Source of the DNA: an uncultured Alphaproteobacteria bacterium
GTDB taxonomy: Bacteria > Pseudomonadota > Alphaproteobacteria > HIMB59 > GCA-002718135
Reading direction: 5' to 3'
DNA: 64,000 nt
Assembly (NCBI GenBank): GCA_902573325.1
Contig: CACGJH010000003.1
Span: 62,001-126,000 of the forward strand
Under the pieces are notes generated by a model. That model ran no database searches, was not told the origin of the DNA, and saw only the letters and a list, made by a program, of their open reading frames with translations. Made by a program: the position numbers and the translations under genes. Below, piece after piece: positions 63,477 to 64,000 of the stretch (position 1 is its first letter; every line of letters starts with the position of its first letter).

Positions 63477-64000
63477 ATGAGCGCAATAATAGAACTTAAA
63501 AATGTTTCCAAAAGTTTTGGCGGAATCACAGCATTAAAAAAAGCATCAATAAAAGTTGATGTTGGAGAAGTTGTTGGACTTATTGGAGATAATGGAGCTG
63601 GTAAATCCACCTTAATTAAAACGTTAGTTGGCGTTCATGCTCCTGACGATGGTCAAATTATAATTAGAGGGAATGAAGTTAAAAATTGGAACGCCTCAAA
63701 AGCCAGAGAGGCTGGAATAGAAACTGTTTTTCAAGACAGAGCTTTATGTCCACAGCAATCGATAGTGTGGAATATTTTTATGGGTAAAGAATTAAAACAT
63801 AGATTTGGTTTTATAAGGGAAAAAGAACAAGTAAGAGAAGCAAACAAATTAATTAGAGAAATTGGATTTACATCAAAACTTATTGATGCTGAATCACCTG
63901 TTGGTAATTTATCGGGTGGTGAAAGACAAGGAGTAGCAATAGCAAGAGCAATTTATAACAACGCAGAGTTAATTGTATTGGATGAGCCAACAACAGCCCT
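63477..64000 (+). CDS. Sugar ABC transporter ATP-binding protein, partial (right edge)
   Basis: First 174 codons of an ATPase of the CUT2/RbsA-like type. The start MSAIIELKNVSKSFGGITAL is followed by Walker A GDNGAGKST, a Q-loop in VFQDRALCPQQS, the signature LSGGERQGVAIARAI, and Walker B LIVLDEPTTAL at the window edge. It is downstream of the sugar-binding protein gene in the same direction. Whether it has one or two ABC domains cannot be seen. Truncated by the window only. Confidence 0.94.
   Translation, partial: MSAIIELKNVSKSFGGITALKKASIKVDVGEVVGLIGDNGAGKSTLIKTLVGVHAPDDGQIIIRGNEVKNWNASKAREAGIETVFQDRALCPQQSIVWNIFMGKELKHRFGFIREKEQVREANKLIREIGFTSKLIDAESPVGNLSGGERQGVAIARAIYNNAELIVLDEPTTA

Overview
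The window is chromosomal DNA of a strongly AT-rich, gene-dense alphaproteobacterium, most likely a free-living marine lineage with a streamlined genome (SAR11-like, HIMB59 or AEGEAN-169 type). This placement rests on gene content and style: the tig-clpP-clpX-lon order, very short intergenic gaps, many 1-4 base stop/start overlaps, a MntX-type manganese transporter, several small-solute ABC systems, and a tRNA-His that keeps the canonical G-1:C73 pair lost in one large alphaproteobacterial clade. It is inference; no rRNA is present to confirm it. No insertion sequence, prophage or CRISPR array was seen.

Left part (1-22.7 kb): a protein quality-control operon on the minus strand (tig, clpP, clpX, then lon, cut by the left edge), tRNA-Leu and tRNA-His, then a plus-strand nitrogen block (aminotransferase, PII protein, glutamine synthetase). 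Two tandem copies of the glnA-type glutamine riboswitch precede glutamine synthetase. After these come parE, glpK, a glutamine amidotransferase, iolE, a cytochrome c', two amino-acid ABC permeases and a GT9 glycosyltransferase. A minus-strand housekeeping run reads mntX, a DUF2256 gene, a small basic ORF, murA, hisG, hisD, infA and yacG. The divergent mntR gene is separated from mntX by a clear palindrome.

Middle part (22.8-39.3 kb): a long minus-strand catabolic cluster starts with a carbohydrate-type binding protein and two permeases. It continues into four consecutive paralogous ADP-ribosylglycohydrolase-family genes of about 720 codons each, an aldo/keto reductase, an MFS transporter, a nitrilase-family amidase and a methyltransferase. 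An HpcH/HpaI aldolase gene diverges from it. This is the most distinctive system in the window. The likely reading is import and stepwise cleavage of a family of related glycosides, but the substrate cannot be read from the sequence.

Right part (39.3-64 kb): mostly single genes and short operons. They include an ABC-F ATPase, a group of glutathione-linked enzymes with small membrane proteins, tRNA-Thr, two beta-lactamase-fold hydrolases, pdxJ with a LysE exporter, an M19 dipeptidase, a cyclophilin, a RidA protein, clpS-clpA, a D,D-carboxypeptidase, phosphomannomutase and UDP-glucose dehydrogenase, a fatty acid desaturase, an aldehyde dehydrogenase, and the start of a second sugar ABC operon cut by the right edge. 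The clpA gene carries an apparent one-base frameshift in an A7 tract just after its start codon. A 15-codon relic of a second desaturase lies upstream of the aldehyde dehydrogenase gene.
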